Of a DNA stretch of 64,000 nt, positions 51,525 through 59,796 are shown in pieces. The stretch covers positions 33,731 to 97,730 of the forward strand of contig NZ_RYFF01000015.1 in the NCBI RefSeq assembly GCF_004138165.1. Direction: 5' to 3'. This DNA is from Candidatus Chloroploca sp. Khr17. Lineage in GTDB: Bacteria > Chloroflexota > Chloroflexia > Chloroflexales > Chloroflexaceae. Position numbers and translations under genes: made by a program. Each line of letters starts with the position of its first letter. The stretch's first letter is position 1. The notes beneath the pieces were generated by a model. The model was not told where the DNA came from. It saw only the letters and a list, made by a program, of their open reading frames with translations, and did not search any database.

Positions 51525-54500
51525 CTACCTCCAGAACGAGTACGGCGCAAGCACGGTGGCTACATCGTCCTCGGGGCTGATCACAATGACAGCGCACCCG
51601 GCATCCTCAAGGTCGGCGCGCATCGCCGCGACCGACTCGCCCGCTGCTGGGCAGAGGATGAAGTAGGTCGGGTGGTAAGCAAGGTGGGGCCGGTGGCCGA
51701 TCACCTCGGGGAAGACCCCCGCTGGGTCACGCCCGCCGAGCGCCCGGATCGCCATCAGCACGCGGGCGGTCGCCGGGGGCAGGTCGGCGCTCAGCGCGGG
51801 CCGCACCTCCGCTGGCCTTGTCACCCCAGAAGATTCGGGCGGAGACACCGGCGCTCCCGGTGCGGGGGCAACGGCGGCTGGCGTGGCGAGCGGCACCAGC
51901 GGCGCAGGGGGAGCCTCGGCGATGACCTCGGCCTGCGCCAGCTCGACGAGCAGGTCAGACACAATCCGCCGGTCGAGCAGGGCGTGGTCGGGCTGGTTGC
52001 TATACGAGAGCAGGCAGCGATAACAGGCCCGCACGCATGCTCCAACGTCGGAGCGTTCCGTGCCTTCGAGGTCGAAGTGGCAGATCTCAAGGGCGGCCTG
52101 GGCAACACGCGCCAAAGCGGTTGGCTCCTCGACCAGCCGCCGCAGGGCGCCGGCCCCGCCCTCGGCGGACTCCCAGAAGATCAGGCGCGTGGTTGTCCCG
52201 GCACCGAGCCGCTCGGAGCTCAGTTCCTGCTCTTCGAGTTGGAAGGCGGCGGCGATCCCACGCTCGAGGGCGTACTGAAGGGTCGCGGCGCTTTCCGGCT
52301 GAGCAGCGATGGCGGGGGGGAGACCGATGATGAGCAGATTGCGGGTATCGCGCACGACTAGGCGCACCCCGCGGCGCACGGCGTCCCCAGAGAGATCCTC
52401 GCTATCCTCCAACAACTCCTCACCGCCGGGCTGGCGCCCCCAAAGGCCACGGCGGAGGTCGAGGGCAAAGCCGGCCTCGCGGGCGCGCTTCCAGCCGTGG
52501 TTCACGCGCCAGATCGTCGCGGTGGGGGCGTAGGTGAGTTGGATTGCACCACCGAGGCACGGAGACACCGAGTCAGAGTCATCTTTATGTATCTGTCCGA
52601 CCTCAGTGCCTCGGTGCCTCGGTGGTAAACAAACCACCGTCGCATCCTGACGCCTCGGGCCGTGGATACTCCGGGCGAACTGGTAGAACGTCTCGAGACG
52701 GAAGCCCTCGCGGGCGCGCTCCTCCTCCTCGCAGGTGATGCGGTCAGCCGGTTGGGTGGTGACGGTGCTCATCTCAAAGAGATACGGGAGGTACGTGACG
52801 CCCTGCCCAGCGAGGATGGCCTGGCACTGCTCACAGACCTCAGCCTCAGCCCCCTCGTGGAAATAGCCACAGTTTTTACAGATCTTAGCGCGGAGGAAGC
52901 GACGTTGCGCGTCACCCGAGGGCACGGCGGTGCGCGTCACCCGGTACTTGCGGCCCTCGTGGTAGATGATATTGTACGGGCCAAACTCACTGATCGCCAG
53001 GAAGCGCGGCCGCACAAGAAAGCTCCCCTCACCCCGGCTTAGGGGCAGGAAAGCGCGCACGGGAAGCCGCGGGAAGTTGTAGCCGGGGAGAAACCCCTCG
53101 CTAGCAAAGTAGCGGTAGGGATAGAAATCGGCCTCGCTGCTGCCCCGGCCCTCACGGCCACCGAGCAGGGCGAGTTGACGCTTGGCCTCAGCCTCACGGC
53201 GCTCGGCCTCCTCGTGCGTCTTGCGGTCGCCGCTGCCGCGCCGGTAGGCGTCGGCCACCTCGCGCGCCTCGCTGAGTTGAGCCTCGGCGGCAACGTACAA
53301 CTGGCGCCAGCGCGCACAGGCGGCGTCAAAGCGCTGGGGGGCCTCGCTGAGCACCGTGCGCAGCCATCCCTCGTCGAACCAGGTGCTGGTGGCGAGCGCC
53401 GGGCCGAGACCCGCGAGCACACGCTGAGCCTGGGCAAGACAGCCCGCCTGCGCACGCTCGTCAAGGGTAATGTGCGCCTGAATCTCGGGCTTGAGCGGCA
53501 GACCCGGCAGCGTCGGGGCGATCAGCCCGAGCATGTCGCGACCGAGGTCGAGGCCCGTCGCCCCCAACCAGATGGCGTGGACATGGGCCCGCAGCAGATC
53601 TTCATTGGCGAGGTCAATCTGGGGTGCGGCGACGGCCCCGGCAACCATGGCCTTGGGGCGCTGGAAGAAATACTGGTCGTGGCCGCTGCCGGTCGAGCAG
53701 TAGGTTATCACCAGGGCGGGCTGTCCGCTGCGACCGGCCCGCCCTGAGCGCTGCGCATAGTTCGCCGGAGTCGGAGGCACATTGCGCATATGCACGACGT
53801 TGAGATCCGCGATGTCAATGCCGAGCTCCATCGTCGGCGAACAGAAGAGCACCGGGAGGACGCCGTCACGGAATAATTCCTCACGACTCTCGCGGTTGCC
53901 CTGATCGACCTGGCCGGTGTGTTCGCGGCCCTCGATACCACGCAGGATCGTCGGCGGGCGGCGGTAGAACTCACGAAAAAAGACGTTCGCCTGGCGAGTA
54001 GGTTCACCACTGAGGCCCAGCGCCACCGAGGCTTGCGCTTCTCCGTGCCTCGGTGCCTCGGTGGTCAGATCCATTGACCCCAAGGCTTGCGCTTCTCCGT
54101 GCCTCGGTGCCTCGGTGGTCAGATTCATTCTGCGGGATCGGATCAGATCGGGCGGGGGCGCAGTCTGATCGCCGGGCAGCCAGAGCATCGCATCGCGGCG
54201 GATCTGGACGGCGCGGGTTCCACGCTCTGCAATATCAACGAGGATGTTCGTCCCAACGAGGATGTCGAGCAGGGCGGTGAGCAACGCTTCGTAGGCGTCG
54301 TCGTCCAGGCGCCCATCGAGGCTCGGCCAGGCGCGGGGCGAGCGCAGGAAGCGGCCGAGTTGGCCGCGCCCCGAGAAGCTGCGCGCCCCCGGCGGGACAG
54401 GTTCATCGCTTGGCACCAGGAAGCGCGTTGCCATGCGAAGGTCGCGGGTCTCCTCCTCGGCAAAGGTCCAAGGCTCCTTGAGCGCAGCCGTGACCCGTTT

Positions 54501-56885
54501 AACCAACTCGGGCTGCCGCTGGGGATCGAGGCAGGGCGCATCGATCGCAAGCTCGCGGCGCATATACTCCAGCATGGCGCGGATAACCACCTCGCGTTGC
54601 GCAGGGGCGGTCGCGGCGAGCACAGAGTGCTGCGCCCAGGGCTGCTCATCAGCACAGAGCTCGTGCAAGTCGAGATAGTCAATGCGGAGCAGGCCGCACT
54701 GCTCGAGATTGGGCTGCGTGATCCGCCAGCCACGGCGCAGATCCTCGAAGACCCGGTATTCAAGGTAGGCCGTCAGCGTCTCCTCATTACGCCGCTTGGC
54801 CCCCCCGTAGGTCGCCACCTTGCCGGTGAGGGTGTAGGCCTCTTGGGGCAGGGCGAGGGCCGCACAGACCGCCGGGGCGATAGTGAGGTGGTTGAGTGGC
54901 CGGTCGGGCGTGGAGGACTCCAGGGCCGCTGCGATCGCGGCACGCAGCAGACTCACGCCAGCGAAGTCGTTGAAATGACCGGCCTGGAGCGAGGCGTCCT
55001 GACGGTTATCCGTGAAGCTGAGCAGCTTCTGCGCACTCGGCTTCAGGTCAGAACGGCGCATCTCGTCAACCGCCGTGACCGCGATCAAGGTCGTGGCGGT
55101 GCTCCGGCCCTCGCTGCTGAGGCGGGCGAGCTTGCGAAAGTCGTCTTTATCACGGCGCGTATAGACCGTGCCACAGCGCAGGCACGTCAGGAACGGCGTG
55201 CGCAGGAACCAGGCGGTGATGGCCCCATCATCGGGCAAACTGGTGAGCGATCCATCTGGGCGCACGCTCAAGCGGCGGGGGCGGAAGGGACGGTAATCCT
55301 TCTTCATCGTTCGCCCCCTGCGCGTCAGGTTGAACCAACTGTCAGGCAGAAGATCTTCGGACTCCTCGCTCCAGGCGTCCGCGCCAATCAGCAGGTAACC
55401 AGCCTCGGCAGGCTCAGCGACATCCTCACCACGCGACATCGGCTGACGCGGCGTGACCGCCTCGGCCTCGGGGTCATAGGCACAGAGCGCATAGTGCTGA
55501 CCGCACTCGCGGCAGAAGACCAGTGGGAAGAGCAACCGCTCGCCATCGTCACCGGCGATGTAGCGCTGCCCTTCGAGCGTCAGGTGGCGGTGCGGGGGCT
55601 CGTCGAGCGTGCTGTAAACCGCACTGCCCTGCGAGATGAACTGGTGGAGCTTGAAGGCAAAACCAGGATTATTGTCCGGGTCACACACACTGCTCCCCAG
55701 GTCAAAGAAGCGCCGCAGCTGCTCCTCGCAGCGGGCGACGGCAACGCCCGTATGGGCGGCGAGCGCCTCAGCCCCCTGGCGGAGCGTCCGCGGCTCGGCC
55801 CGGCGGAGCGTGCCTTCCTGGTCGGCACGCAGGCTAAACGTCTGCTCGATCCAGTGGGCGAGGGGGTGACACTGAAAGCTCAGCCAATCGAGGGACGCAG
55901 GCAGGTCACGCTCGAGGGCCGCCCGCAGCGCCTCGCGCGACGGGACGGGCAACTGCGGAACGGCGTAGGTCAACGTCTCCTCGATCACCTGATCGGCGGG
56001 GAGTTCCACGCCAAAGATGCTACCGGCCACACGGGCGACGGCGGCGCGGCGCTCGTCCGCCGAGTCGCCGCTCACCATCGTCGCGCTGGTGCCAATCCAG
56101 GTGAGGCCCGGGTTGCCCGAGCGCTCGCGGAGGCGGCGGAGCAGCATCGCCACGTCAGCCCCCTGGCGACCGCGGTAGGTGTGCAACTCATCAAGCACGA
56201 CAAACTGCAGATTAGCGGCCCCCGCATCGACGAAAGTGAACTCATCCGGGCGGGTCAACATCAACTCCAGCATCACATAGTTCGTCAGCAGGATATGGGG
56301 CGGGTTCTGCTGAATCGCCCGCTTATCAGCATCGCGCTCCTGACCGGTGTAGCGCGCAAAACGCACCGGACAATCACCGGACACATTGCCAAAGAAACGC
56401 TCAAGCGCCTTCGCCTGCGAATTGATCAGCGCATTCATCGGATAGACAATAATCGCCCGGACACGCCCATCCTGAGGCCGATTGCGCAGCACATGATTCA
56501 CAATCGGGATCATGTAGGTCAGGCTCTTGCCGGAGCCAGTGCCAGTCGTAACCACATAATTGCGGCCAGCCGCCGCCAGGTCGATCGCCCGCTTCTGGTG
56601 GCGAAACAGGTGGAGCGAACGCAGCCCACCGGTTCCATCGGGGACGCGGAAAATCTCGCCGCAGGTCGAATGAAGCGTCCCGTGCTCCACAAGGTCAGCG
56701 ACCGTACTGGCCTTATCATAGGCCGGCGAAAGCTGCACAAGCGAGTCAGGCCAGAGGCGGCCTTCCGCAAGCGAAGTATCAACAAAGTCACGGATAGCGG
56801 GGTCGAAGATCGTAAGAAAGCTGCGGGTATAAGCCGCGTATTGGTGAATAATCTGCTGACGAAGTTGGAAAATATCCACGCGCAT
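51525..56885 (-). CDS. Giant DEAD/H helicase with C-terminal DUF1998 (DrmA+DrmB-like or DruE-like)
   Basis: 1786 residues from ATG 56885 (MRVDIFQLR); two earlier in-frame ATGs exist. Lobe 1: Walker A 'TTGTGSGKSLTYM' (about 114-121), 'VVLDELHTYRGRQGADV' (DELH 232-235), 'IGTSATM'. Two CxxC pairs ('FCRECG', 'CLRCG') in the middle may form zinc ribbons. Lobe 2: 'LFCSPTMELGIDIADLNVVH' and 'QRSGRAGRSGQPALVI'. C-terminal third: 'ICKNCGYFHEG', 'CEQCQ', and the DUF1998/MZB signature 'FWESAEGGAGALRRL' with 'CVRACYRCLLSYSNQ'. DISARM splits this into DrmA and DrmB; Druantia DruE keeps it in one chain. Family A repeats interrupt it at residues about 920-961 and 1420-1446. First gene of the cluster. Confidence 0.88.
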   Translation of the reverse strand: MRVDIFQLRQQIIHQYAAYTRSFLTIFDPAIRDFVDTSLAEGRLWPDSLVQLSPAYDKASTVADLVEHGTLHSTCGEIFRVPDGTGGLRSLHLFRHQKRAIDLAAAGRNYVVTTGTGSGKSLTYMIPIVNHVLRNRPQDGRVRAIIVYPMNALINSQAKALERFFGNVSGDCPVRFARYTGQERDADKRAIQQNPPHILLTNYVMLELMLTRPDEFTFVDAGAANLQFVVLDELHTYRGRQGADVAMLLRRLRERSGNPGLTWIGTSATMVSGDSADERRAAVARVAGSIFGVELPADQVIEETLTYAVPQLPVPSREALRAALERDLPASLDWLSFQCHPLAHWIEQTFSLRADQEGTLRRAEPRTLRQGAEALAAHTGVAVARCEEQLRRFFDLGSSVCDPDNNPGFAFKLHQFISQGSAVYSTLDEPPHRHLTLEGQRYIAGDDGERLLFPLVFCRECGQHYALCAYDPEAEAVTPRQPMSRGEDVAEPAEAGYLLIGADAWSEESEDLLPDSWFNLTRRGRTMKKDYRPFRPRRLSVRPDGSLTSLPDDGAITAWFLRTPFLTCLRCGTVYTRRDKDDFRKLARLSSEGRSTATTLIAVTAVDEMRRSDLKPSAQKLLSFTDNRQDASLQAGHFNDFAGVSLLRAAIAAALESSTPDRPLNHLTIAPAVCAALALPQEAYTLTGKVATYGGAKRRNEETLTAYLEYRVFEDLRRGWRITQPNLEQCGLLRIDYLDLHELCADEQPWAQHSVLAATAPAQREVVIRAMLEYMRRELAIDAPCLDPQRQPELVKRVTAALKEPWTFAEEETRDLRMATRFLVPSDEPVPPGARSFSGRGQLGRFLRSPRAWPSLDGRLDDDAYEALLTALLDILVGTNILVDIAERGTRAVQIRRDAMLWLPGDQTAPPPDLIRSRRMNLTTEAPRHGEAQALGSMDLTTEAPRHGEAQASVALGLSGEPTRQANVFFREFYRRPPTILRGIEGREHTGQVDQGNRESREELFRDGVLPVLFCSPTMELGIDIADLNVVHMRNVPPTPANYAQRSGRAGRSGQPALVITYCSTGSGHDQYFFQRPKAMVAGAVAAPQIDLANEDLLRAHVHAIWLGATGLDLGRDMLGLIAPTLPGLPLKPEIQAHITLDERAQAGCLAQAQRVLAGLGPALATSTWFDEGWLRTVLSEAPQRFDAACARWRQLYVAAEAQLSEAREVADAYRRGSGDRKTHEEAERREAEAKRQLALLGGREGRGSSEADFYPYRYFASEGFLPGYNFPRLPVRAFLPLSRGEGSFLVRPRFLAISEFGPYNIIYHEGRKYRVTRTAVPSGDAQRRFLRAKICKNCGYFHEGAEAEVCEQCQAILAGQGVTYLPYLFEMSTVTTQPADRITCEEEERAREGFRLETFYQFARSIHGPRRQDATVVCLPPRHRGTEVGQIHKDDSDSVSPCLGGAIQLTYAPTATIWRVNHGWKRAREAGFALDLRRGLWGRQPGGEELLEDSEDLSGDAVRRGVRLVVRDTRNLLIIGLPPAIAAQPESAATLQYALERGIAAAFQLEEQELSSERLGAGTTTRLIFWESAEGGAGALRRLVEEPTALARVAQAALEICHFDLEGTERSDVGACVRACYRCLLSYSNQPDHALLDRRIVSDLLVELAQAEVIAEAPPAPLVPLATPAAVAPAPGAPVSPPESSGVTRPAEVRPALSADLPPATARVLMAIRALGGRDPAGVFPEVIGHRPHLAYHPTYFILCPAAGESVAAMRADLEDAGCAVIVISPEDDVATVLAPYSFWR
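52547..52626. repeat. Family A palindrome inside the helicase gene (DUF1998 half)
   Basis: CACCACCGAGGCACGGAGAC and CAGTGCCTCGGTGCCTCGGTG form the arms. Coding strand: 'CLPPRHRGTEVGQIHKDDSD' then 'SVSPCLGGAIQ'. Confidence 0.8.
54003..54126. repeat. Family A element with duplicated right half inside the helicase gene
   Basis: TTCACCACTGAGGCCCAGCG pairs with TGCCTCGGTGCCTCGGTGGT (54046-54065). A 45-nt block starting AAGGCTTGCGCTTCTCCGTG recurs at 54082. Coding strand twice reads 'DLTTEAPRHGEAQA' or near-identical, just before helicase lobe 2. Confidence 0.8.
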
Positions 56886-57138
56886 CCTCGCGAGGTTCGT
56901 TATCGGTCTCGACCACATCGAGCAAAAAAGGAAGATCGGGAAAATAAACGGGCGAGAGCAGCGCACCCGAGCGCATTATCGTAGATCAGCCGCCATTTTA
57001 CAAGACGTATTGAGGGGGAAACGCTTCTTCCATCGCCGCGCTGCCCCTACCATGCCGCATATGGGAACCCACACGAGATGGCATGCACACTCCCCGTCTC
57101 TGCGTCTCTGCGTTAAAGCGACCGAGCGCCAGCCCAAC

Positions 57139-57756
57139 TCAGAACCGCCCCACCACCCACACCACCCCAGCCAGCCCGAGCAGGTGCAGGCCCACCAGCA
57201 GCCAGAAGGTGAGTTGGTAGGCCACCTTCCGGGTTTTATGGTGCAGCGCCCACTGCGCAATCAGCGCCCCCGGCCAGCCGCCGAGAGCGTCGAGCAGGTG
57301 CAACGTCGCTTCAGGGATGCGCCGCTGGCCCTGGGTCGCCTGGCGCTTGTCGAAGCGGTAGACCAGGGCGGTGAACCCGCTGAGCAGCAGATAGGCCAGC
57401 ACGATCCAGGCGGGCAGGAAGCCGAGCCAGCTTACGACGCCGACGGCGCTGAGAAAGAGGCTGCTGGCGAGGATGGCGAGGCGCAGCGGCGTGCCGAGGC
57501 CGGGGCCGACACGGACGTTCAGGGCACGGAGGCGCTGCTGAGCATCGCGGCCCAGGTCATAGACCACCACGCTGCCGGGGCCGAGGCGGGAGCGGCCGGC
57601 GACGACCGCCGTGATGTGGACAAAGACCTCCTCGCCGCCCTCCTCGGGGGCAAGGAAGCCATAGCCCTGCGCAGCCTTCCAGGTACGGATGACCCCGCGC
57701 TGACGGCGGGCCAGGGGCTGCTCGGTGTTAGGGGCGACGCTCGCTCTGCGCGACAT
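57139..57756 (-). CDS. Cold-shock domain / DUF1294 membrane protein
   Basis: 205 residues from ATG 57756 (MSRRASVAPN). N-terminal cold-shock fold (about 18-85) with 'GYGFLAPEEGGEEVFVH', then two membrane helices (about 95-130), a DUF1294 core 'YRFDKRQATQGQRRIPEATL' and 'LGGWPGALIAQWALHHKTRK', and a final helix. This CSD-DUF1294 fusion is a known arrangement; function unknown, presumably membrane-tethered nucleic-acid binding. The ATG lies inside the end of the zinc-finger gene (29-nt overlap). Between the helicase start and this gene (56886-57138) I see only half a TCTGCGTCTCTGCGTT repeat. Confidence 0.8.
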   Translation of the reverse strand: MSRRASVAPNTEQPLARRQRGVIRTWKAAQGYGFLAPEEGGEEVFVHITAVVAGRSRLGPGSVVVYDLGRDAQQRLRALNVRVGPGLGTPLRLAILASSLFLSAVGVVSWLGFLPAWIVLAYLLLSGFTALVYRFDKRQATQGQRRIPEATLHLLDALGGWPGALIAQWALHHKTRKVAYQLTFWLLVGLHLLGLAGVVWVVGRF

Positions 57757-57973
57757 AGGGGACACGCTTCCTTTCAGGGCACTGCGTCGCGTGCGCATGC
57801 ACCGCGTGTGCGTTGGCGAAAACGGCACCGCATGTGGTGCAGGCATAGATCAGGCCAGTCGGCGCACCCACCGCAGCGGGGGCAGGTTGCGCAGCGCACC
57901 CATTGGCATGGGCCTGCGCGGTGGCGGCGCTCGGAAAGCTCGCGCCACAATAGCCGCAGTTGAATTCAGCCAT
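57728..57973 (-). CDS. Small protein with two C2H2-like zinc fingers
   Basis: 81 residues. Two CxxC-x12-HxxxC units, 'CGYCGASFPSAATAQAHANG' followed by C, and 'CTTCGAVFANAHAVHAHATQ' followed by C, joined by a Pro/Ala linker; the last ligand is Cys, giving C2HC fingers. The rest is a short basic tail. Its 3' end overlaps the cold-shock/DUF1294 gene by 29 nt, suggesting coupled translation. Prokaryotic double C2H2-type proteins of this size are uncommon; DNA or RNA binding is a guess. Confidence 0.68.
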   Translation of the reverse strand: MAEFNCGYCGASFPSAATAQAHANGCAAQPAPAAVGAPTGLIYACTTCGAVFANAHAVHAHATQCPERKRVPYVAQSERRP

Positions 57974-58177
57974 CCCGTTGTTTCTTTTTTCTGCCTCAAC
58001 GCATCATTGAAGCCACTCCTTAGTATAGCACCACATGGACACCAGCGCATCCCTCACCGCTGGGCGGGGCGTGCGGCATTGCCTGCTCGGTTTGACGCCA
58101 AGACGCCGAGGCGCAACGGGTCGTGAGGAACGCGCTCCGTGACCGTGCGGCGGTGTGCAGCGCGTCCTCATTCGTCT

Positions 58178-58314
58178 GTAACGTACGTATTCTGACCGCA
58201 CCGCCGACCACGAATACTGAGAACGAATAAACGAAGATGGGCGGCTCGGTGCGGTATTCGTTTCTTCGTGATCCCATTCGTGGTCGGCGAACGACCCCAG
58301 AAAACGTACGTTAC
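58178..58314. repeat. ACGAAT palindromic element (family C), copy 3, with outer inverted repeat
   Basis: The core 58202-58288 matches the copies at 13045 and 48401. Outside it, GTAACGTACGT (58178-58188) pairs with ACGTACGTTAC (58304-58314). Confidence 0.8.
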
Positions 58315-58332
58315 CCACTACGCAGGCGCTCG

Positions 58333-58384
58333 CCTCTTTCCTCTTTCCTCTTTCCTCTTTCCTCTTTCCTCTTTCCTCTTTCCC
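58333..58384. repeat. Heptanucleotide microsatellite (CCTCTTT)n
   Basis: About seven uninterrupted CCTCTTT units. On the opposite strand AAAGAGG, so slippage-prone. Not inside a supported gene. Confidence 0.85.
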
Positions 58385-58495
58385 CCAGCCGGTTGCTGCT
58401 GGAGGCGCAGGCGCAGGTGACGGCACTGGTGGCGCAGGGGCAGGGGTCGTGAGGGCCGCTTTTGCGCCGGTGGGGGGATGCTCGCCCGGAAATGT

Positions 58496-58562
58496 GAACG
58501 CAGAGGCGCAGAGGGGTGGTGCGCCAACCTCCGCGCCTCCCCGCCTCTGCGGCTCTGCGTTC
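58496..58562. repeat. GCAGAGGCGCAGAGG palindrome
   Basis: AACGCAGAGGCGCAGAGG (58499 on) pairs with the CCTCTGCGGCTCTGCGTT ending at 58562; the centre contains GTGGTGCGCCAACCTCCGCG. Related arms occur at 57089-57121, 59299-59357 and 61600-61635. Confidence 0.7.
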
Positions 58563-58790
58563 AAACAATCAAGCCAAGGGGCTTAGATTCGTGCCTGCAA
58601 TCGGGTATACTGAGGGCAAGCAACGCACACCGAGGTCTCCGGAACAATCTCGATGCCACAAGAGATCCGTTGACCAAACCAGACGCAACGACGATGGCAC
58701 AGCGTGGATCAAGCGCGTGCTGGCCCTGATGGTGGACGCAGCAGGGGAACCTTTGCCCGCTCCTGGAGCGCAAAGAGAGGAAGTGACGTG

Positions 58791-59006
58791 ATGACCCTCA
58801 CCGAACTCTTCCCCGCGATTCATGCCTTACCACGGGTGGAGAAATTGCGGTTGATGCAGTTTCTTGCGGCCGAGATCGCCCGTGACGAAGCGCATGCCTT
58901 GCCTCCGGCTGAGGCAGAACGCGCGATCTGGTCGCCCTATGATGCGCATGAGGCTGCGGCCACGTTGCTCCAACTTCTCAACGACACCCGACCAAACGGA
59001 GCCTGA
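58791..59006 (+). CDS. Short helical protein upstream of retropepsin-like gene
   Basis: 71 residues from ATG 58791 with AGAGGAAG upstream. 'LTELFPAIHALPRVEKLRLM' then 'QFLAAEIARDEA', and 'WSPYDAHEAAATLLQLL', is a compact helical protein that I recall as the usual upstream partner of a retropepsin-like gene in Chloroflexota and Cyanobacteria. The pair behaves like a small mobile module; function unknown. The downstream partner starts 1 nt after the stop but is truncated. Confidence 0.68.
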   Translation: MTLTELFPAIHALPRVEKLRLMQFLAAEIARDEAHALPPAEAERAIWSPYDAHEAAATLLQLLNDTRPNGA

Positions 59007-59007
59007 G

Positions 59008-59187
59008 ATGATGACCGCAGCTCGCTTTCCGTACATCGCCAGTGATCCCACTCGCCCCGACAGCAGCCTGATGCCTTCTGTCCCTCTGCTCCTGGCCCAT
59101 GACCAACGCACCATGACGTTCATGGGTCTGTTGGATAGCGGAGCAACGGTGAATGTTTTGCCGTTGTGGCGAAGCCTACGTGAATGA
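59008..59187 (+). pseudogene. Truncated retropepsin-like aspartic protease gene
   Basis: 59 codons from ATG 59008 (MMTAARFPYIAS) to TGA 59185-59187. The active-site motif 'GLLDSGATVNVLPL' is present, but the frame ends about ten residues later instead of continuing for another 60-80. Past this point another frame reads 'GEAYVNEAAARTLLTTAEHL' up to TGA at about 59272, unlike the family; it looks like the tail of a different gene joined by deletion. Confidence 0.6.
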
Positions 59188-59298
59188 AGCGGCGGCACGG
59201 ACGTTGCTTACCACTGCCGAGCACCTCGCTGCCGTGGGTACCCAGGTGGATGTGCGCGACTATGCCGCGTGATGCTGGCCGCGTGAGCCTCACAGCCA

Positions 59299-59410
59299 GA
59301 TTTGACGCCAAGGCGCAGAGGATCGCGAGAGCATGGTTGACGCCAAGGCGCAGAGGGACTGAGGGGGTAGTGGGCCAACCTCTGCGGCTTCTAGCGGCGT
59401 CGGGTTGCAC
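59299..59410. repeat. Degenerate GACGCCAAGGCGCAGAGG repeat pair
   Basis: GACGCCAAGGCGCAGAGG occurs at 59301-59318 and 59340-59357, followed by the complementary CCTCTGCGGCTTCTAGCGGCG. Noncoding; with the truncated gene before it, it fills 59188-59451. Confidence 0.65.
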
Positions 59411-59451
59411 CGCCTGGTGAGGCTGCATCGTGAGAAGGCTTCTCAATGTGC

Positions 59452-59796
59452 TTATATGTAGCGGAGTTGATCGATAAACTCATCTGCGGTCATTTGGTCA
59501 AGCACAAGCAAGAGGCGTCGGACGATTTCCTGGGGCGGATGGCGCAGGGCGATGATGATCCCATAGTGCTGGTGACCGCGCTGAAAATATGTCTCGGCAA
59601 GCATCTCGAAATCAGTACGGTTATGGGTCAGAAACGCGCGCTGTTGTGCTACTGCGTAGGCAAGTTGATCATCATCATTCCGCCCTAATTGTCCGGCCTC
59701 GCGTGTCGTGGCCACATCAAAACCCCGGCCCCGAAGCATCTCTGCAACCAGCACATCGACATCTTCATCAGTATACAGGTCAATAAAGAGCTTCAT
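59452..59796 (-). CDS. DUF5615 PIN-like toxin
   Basis: 114 residues. PIN-like fold: 'MKLFIDLYTDEDVDVLVAEM', 'RGFDVATTREAGQLGRNDDD', 'AFLTHNRTDFEML', with the acidic residues expected of an RNase site. DUF5615 proteins are the toxin partners of DUF433 antitoxins. Its ATG overlaps the antitoxin stop by 4 nt (ATGA, 59796-59793). Confidence 0.85.
   Translation of the reverse strand: MKLFIDLYTDEDVDVLVAEMLRGRGFDVATTREAGQLGRNDDDQLAYAVAQQRAFLTHNRTDFEMLAETYFQRGHQHYGIIIALRHPPQEIVRRLLLVLDQMTADEFIDQLRYI

Larger units (their letters stand above)
57974..58790. other. Gene-free repeat-rich stretch
   Basis: No supported gene. It holds an arm of a GACGCCAAGACGCCGAGGCG repeat (58092), a family C palindrome nested in a wider inverted repeat, a 7-nt microsatellite and a GCAGAGGCGCAGAGG palindrome. 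TATACT at 58606-58611 with TTAGAT 17 nt upstream (58583) may be the promoter for the gene at 58791. Confidence 0.6.

Noticed and set aside
54087..56984. 965-codon rightward ORF opposite the giant helicase
   Set aside because: It is the antisense shadow of a clearly conserved helicase in GC-rich DNA and shows no recognisable domain.
58004..58564. 186-codon leftward ORF
   Set aside because: It is made only of translated repeats (family C palindrome, heptanucleotide microsatellite, GCAGAGG palindrome).
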